A stretch of DNA of 64,000 nt, from contig OZ022587.1 of assembly GCA_963669155.1 (NCBI GenBank), positions 18,428,694 to 18,492,693 on the forward strand. The letters are read 5' to 3'. Positions within the stretch are counted from its first letter, which is position 1. Each line of letters begins with the position of its first letter. The notes below the pieces were generated by a model. The model had not been told where the DNA came from. It ran no database searches and saw nothing but the letters and a program-made list of their open reading frames with translations. This document shows, piece after piece, positions 60,394-64,000 of this stretch. This DNA is from Arbacia lixula. Taxonomy: Eukaryota; Echinodermata; Echinoidea; Arbacioida; Arbaciidae. The position numbers and the translations under genes were made by a program.

Positions 60394-60630
60394 CTGGAAA
60401 AAGAACAACATTCACAGAGATGCCAACCTCTTGACACAAAAAATCAGACTGAATATCCTCAAAAATCGTATTTTTGAGTAAATCAGATTTTCACGAAAAC
60501 TCAACATGACCAGTGGCCTGCTGGCCCCAAGCCAGGAAAATGTTAGAAAAATGTTTTACTGGTAACAATGGGAAAGTGAAATGTTTGCTCTTTCATCTGA
60601 TCTTCACTCTTTTCATCCCATACCGATTAC

Positions 60631-60830
60631 NNNNNNNNNNNNNNNNNNNNNNNNNNNNNNNNNNNNNNNNNNNNNNNNNNNNNNNNNNNNNNNNNNNNNN
60701 NNNNNNNNNNNNNNNNNNNNNNNNNNNNNNNNNNNNNNNNNNNNNNNNNNNNNNNNNNNNNNNNNNNNNNNNNNNNNNNNNNNNNNNNNNNNNNNNNNNN
60801 NNNNNNNNNNNNNNNNNNNNNNNNNNNNNN
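60631..60830. other. Assembly gap of 200 N
   Basis: Exactly 200 N, probably a placeholder. The sequence to its right starts in the middle of a retroelement frame, so the true gap may be larger. Confidence 0.95.
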
Positions 60831-61456
60831 GTGAATTCCACCATATTGACAAGGCCCTTGCAGCATGTGGATACCCAGCTTGGATGAGACAAAAAGCCAA
60901 GGACAGAACAAGAACTAAGTCACCCACAAAGGAAAGAAAGGAGGCTAGCATTAGGGTAGTCCTCCCCTTCGTAAACACCATATCCTCCCGTCTGAAAAGA
61001 GCATTCCACAACAAGGACATTGACATTGCATTCAAGAGCTCTAATACCCTGAGAAGTAGACTAGTCCATGCTAAAGACAAAGTCCCAAGGCAAATAAGAT
61101 CAGGCATTGTATATAAGATCACTTGTGCTGATTGCCATGATTGTTACATTGGGGAAACCAGCAGAACCTTGAACGAGAGACTCAAGGAACACAAAAGGGC
61201 ACTGAGACTAAACAATCCATCACAATCGGCGATAGCTGAGCACTCTCACAACACAGGACACAACATTAAATGGGATGAGGCGCGCATCATTGACTTTGAA
61301 AGCAACTGGTTGAAAAGAAAAATAAAGGAAGCACTTTGGATCAGAAGGGTCAATCCAGCTCTCAACAGAGACTCGGGATATACCCTTTCACCAATCTATG
61401 GTCCAGTGATTAATAAAGACAGGCAACGGCAGCAAGACAACACTCCACTGCATTAG
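60831..61456 (+). pseudogene. Penelope-like element, C-terminal part of the first tandem unit
   Basis: It starts at EFHHIDKALAACGYP and runs to the same ...DNTPLH stop as the complete unit. It covers the end of the RT region and the whole GIY-YIG part. The protein matches residues 604-811 of the next unit without a difference by eye. The N-terminal part falls in or beyond the gap, so it may be intact in the real genome. Confidence 0.85.
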
Positions 61457-61551
61457 GCTTGAGAAAGTCCTCAGGAGAGGACGAAAGCTTGCCCTCTACA
61501 ATTCAAGGTTGGTTGAAGCTCAGTCATTTAATTATTCATCATCCCCAGCCG
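61457..61551 (+). other. Linker between Penelope units with a hammerhead-like stem
   Basis: A 95-base spacer from the stop of one unit to the first ATG of the next. It contains CTTGAGAAA, a 6-bp stem GTCCTC-AGGA-GAGGAC and then GAAAGC. This recalls the core of hammerhead ribozymes reported in Penelope-like elements. The strict CTGATGA box is absent, so activity is doubtful. Confidence 0.35.
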
Positions 61552-63987
61552 ATGAAAGTTTTTAGTATCATTCGTGAACTATTTGGCCTGGATGGCCTCC
61601 ATCTAGCGAGGGAATACGAACAAACCTTGCTCACTCTCGCCAATTACCGCAACCATCTTCGGTATACACATCGTTGTCTTGACTTGGATTTAACACCTCC
61701 CAGTTTGAAACTACGTTGCCCCATCAAGAACGCGTCGTGTAAACTACTCATCAAGAACACTGAACGTAAACTTCTTCACCAGCGTATCCAGGAAATACAC
61801 AACAAGATCCATGGATTAAATCAAAGCATTGAATTTCTTTCCTCATCACTTAAAAACACCATCACACAAGACCTCTACAAGGAATTGGAGATCCAGTGCA
61901 AAGCAAGACAGGAGCGTACCTTTCTGAAGACCAAGGAACGACACATCAAGAAATTACATCTTCTGGAATCAAGAACGCGGAAGTTGAAGTCGACTGCCCG
62001 CGAAACCAACACCAGGGATCAGCGACTTGTCGTGAACCTATCCTCTAAGGCACTAAGTGAAGAGCAATCCCGTGTTCTTGAAAAGGGATTGAACTTTGCT
62101 ATCACTCACCCGTCCATTCCATACGATGACATTATTGCAAGTACTGAACAGGTATGTCACAAATTACCGGTAAATGAGGCTAACAACCTTCGGTCTGAGG
62201 TTGCCAGCATTTTGAAATCTGCTAAACCCCCCAGACCTAATGTCTCTAGATCCGAAAATGCAGCACTCAACAGTTTGGCAAAAGATAAAGATCTAATTAT
62301 TCTTCCAGCCGACAAAGGAAGGGCTACAGTTATTTTGGACAAGTCTAACTATCAAGAGAAAGTGGAACAATTACTTTCGGACACCAATACCTACTCCAGT
62401 CTCAAGAGGGATCCCACAAGTAAGTTGAAATCCTCCTTATCAAAAACTTTGAGGGAGCTCAAGGACAAAGGTCATATCGAAGAGAAAACTTATTATCGTG
62501 TCTCTCCTTCTGTTTCGTGCCCATGCACTGTCCCTAGACTGTATGGTCTTCCCAAGATTCACAAAGTCAACGTTCCACTGCGGCCTATTGTCTCCTCTGT
62601 TGACTCAGCCACATATAATCTTGCCAAACACCTTGCTGAGATAATTCAACCAATTGTTGGTCGCACAGATAGACATATTGTGAACACAACAGATTTTGTT
62701 GAGAAGGTGACATCTTGCAAAGTTACAGCCAATGAGAAACTGGTGAGCTATGATGTCAGTTCCCTTTTCACAAGTGTTCCGGTAAAACGGGCTGTGGAAA
62801 TTGTGATTGAGCATCTACAAGAAGACCAAACACTTGATGATAGAACAGGTTTAAGCCCGAATGAAATTGGTCAGCTGTTGAGTATTTGTCTTGAAAATAC
62901 CTACTTCACTTACAATGGCAAGTTATATCAACAAACTCATGGAACACCTATGGGATCACCTATCTCACCGGTCGTTTGTAACTTGTATCTAGAACATCTG
63001 GAAGAAGAGATCTTTTCGAATGCCCCCCACCCCCCTAGAATCTGGTGGAGATACGTGGATGACACTTTTGTTATCATTGACAGAGACCATATTGACGAAT
63101 TCACTAAGTACATCAATAGTATAGACCAACATATTGAATTCACTGTTGAGCAAGAAGTTCAAAGGTCATTGAATTTCCTAGACACAAAGGTCTCTGTCAA
63201 CCACGACCTTTCAGTTTCTATCACTGTGTACAGGAAACCAACCCACACTGACTCCTATTTAAACTTCGACTCGGATCATCCACTCAACACAAAGGAGGGA
63301 GTTGCTAGATCTTTGTATTTGAGAGCTCGAAATGTAACCTCTGACAATGATGCACTACGGAGTGAATTCCACCATATTGACAAGGCCCTTGCAGCATGTG
63401 GATACCCAGCTTGGATGAGACAAAAAGCCAAGGACAGAACAAGAACTAAGTCACCCACAAAGGAAAGAAAGGAGGCTAGCATTAGGGTAGTCCTCCCCTT
63501 CGTAAACACCATATCCTCCCGTCTGAAAAGAGCATTCCACAACAAGGACATTGACATTGCATTCAAGAGCTCTAATACCCTGAGAAGTAGACTAGTCCAT
63601 GCTAAAGACAAAGTCCCAAGGCAAATAAGATCAGGCATTGTATATAAGATCACTTGTGCTGATTGCCATGATTGTTACATTGGGGAAACCAGCAGAACCT
63701 TGAACGAGAGACTCAAGGAACACAAAAGGGCACTGAGACTAAACAATCCATCACAATCGGCGATAGCTGAGCACTCTCACAACACAGGACACAACATTAA
63801 ATGGGATGAGGCGCGCATCATTGACTTTGAAAGCAACTGGTTGAAAAGAAAAATAAAGGAAGCACTTTGGATCAGAAGGGTCAATCCAGCTCTCAACAGA
63901 GACTCGGGATATACCCTTTCACCAATCTATGGTCCAGTGATTAATAAAGACAGGCAACGGCAGCAAGACAACACTCCACTGCATTAG
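61552..63987 (+). mobile_element. Complete Penelope-like retroelement: reverse transcriptase plus GIY-YIG endonuclease
   Basis: An 811-residue frame with no stops or shifts, counting from ATG 61552. The N-terminal third is helical and basic. RT motifs follow: ILPADKGRATVILDKSNY, PRLYGLPKIHK, PLRPIVSS, LVSYDVSSLFTSVP, GTPMGSPISPVVCNLYLE and YVDD at 501-504. The C-terminus carries SGIVYKITCADCHDCYIGET (GIY at 695-697, YIG at 709-711), ERLKEHKRA and a histidine cluster AEHSHNTGH. The C-x2-C and His cluster suggest the zinc finger typical of animal Penelope endonucleases. Such elements copy by target-primed reverse transcription. The open frame extends to 61459 without an ATG. The intact frame suggests recent activity. 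Confidence 0.93.
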
Positions 63988-64000
63988 GCTTGAGAAAGTC
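63988..64000 (+). other. Start of a further Penelope linker
   Basis: GGCTTGAGAAAGTC repeats the sequence at 61457-61470, showing that the 2531-base period continues past the window edge or that each unit shares this 3' end. Confidence 0.6.

Noticed and set aside
61459..61551. Starting the Penelope protein at TTG 61459
   Set aside because: This stretch is the linker with a stem-loop. The first ATG is at 61552.
1..64000. CRISPR array, rRNA genes or bacterial operons
   Set aside because: None seen. Direct repeats are microsatellites, minisatellites or transposon copies.

Overview
The window is animal nuclear DNA: split genes with GT-AG introns, AATAAA signals, no operons, and long AT-rich non-coding stretches full of microsatellites, foldback elements and small inverted-repeat transposons. 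A Penelope-like retroelement, a degenerate 2A-like peptide motif of the kind common in echinoderm retroelements, and an AMOP/VWD/sushi protein all fit a deuterostome invertebrate. An echinoderm such as a sea urchin is my best guess, but this is inference, not a species call.

Layout. (1) 1-25.6 kb, plus strand: a large cell-surface protein gene of the SUSD2 type, entered mid-gene. Twelve shared exons encode a TIG-like region, AMOP, VWD and two sushi (CCP) modules. These can splice to either of two transmembrane/tail sets: a short one (10357-10504 plus 11779-11911) or a long one (18864-18970, 20750-20803, 23043-23225, 25096-25530). Both sets accept the same phase-1 junction. (2) 25.6-38.0 kb: repeats, including a GA-rich minisatellite, a CpG-rich stretch beside a spliced-looking hairpin unit, a triplicated segment with a 2A-like motif, and a 3.5-kb element with terminal inverted repeats and TAA target duplications. 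(3) 38030-39487, plus strand: a one-exon family-92 glycosyltransferase whose DxD motif reads N-V-N. (4) 42808-50768, minus strand: a ten-exon gene for a protein of about 491 residues with a helical region, an EF-hand-like region and an SH2 domain. It resembles the tyrosine-kinase-binding half of CBL but stops without a RING finger. (5) 50.8-58.9 kb: repeats and inverted-repeat elements. (6) 58940-60393, minus strand: the last two exons of prefoldin subunit 2. (7) 60631-64000: a 200-base gap, then a partial and a complete Penelope-like element in head-to-tail tandem with a 2531-base period.

The four host genes do not form an obvious pathway: a surface adhesion or complement-like protein, a secretory-pathway transferase, a phosphotyrosine adaptor and a cytosolic chaperone subunit. 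All exon limits were read by eye from splice signals and checked by reading-phase agreement. None has transcript support here.
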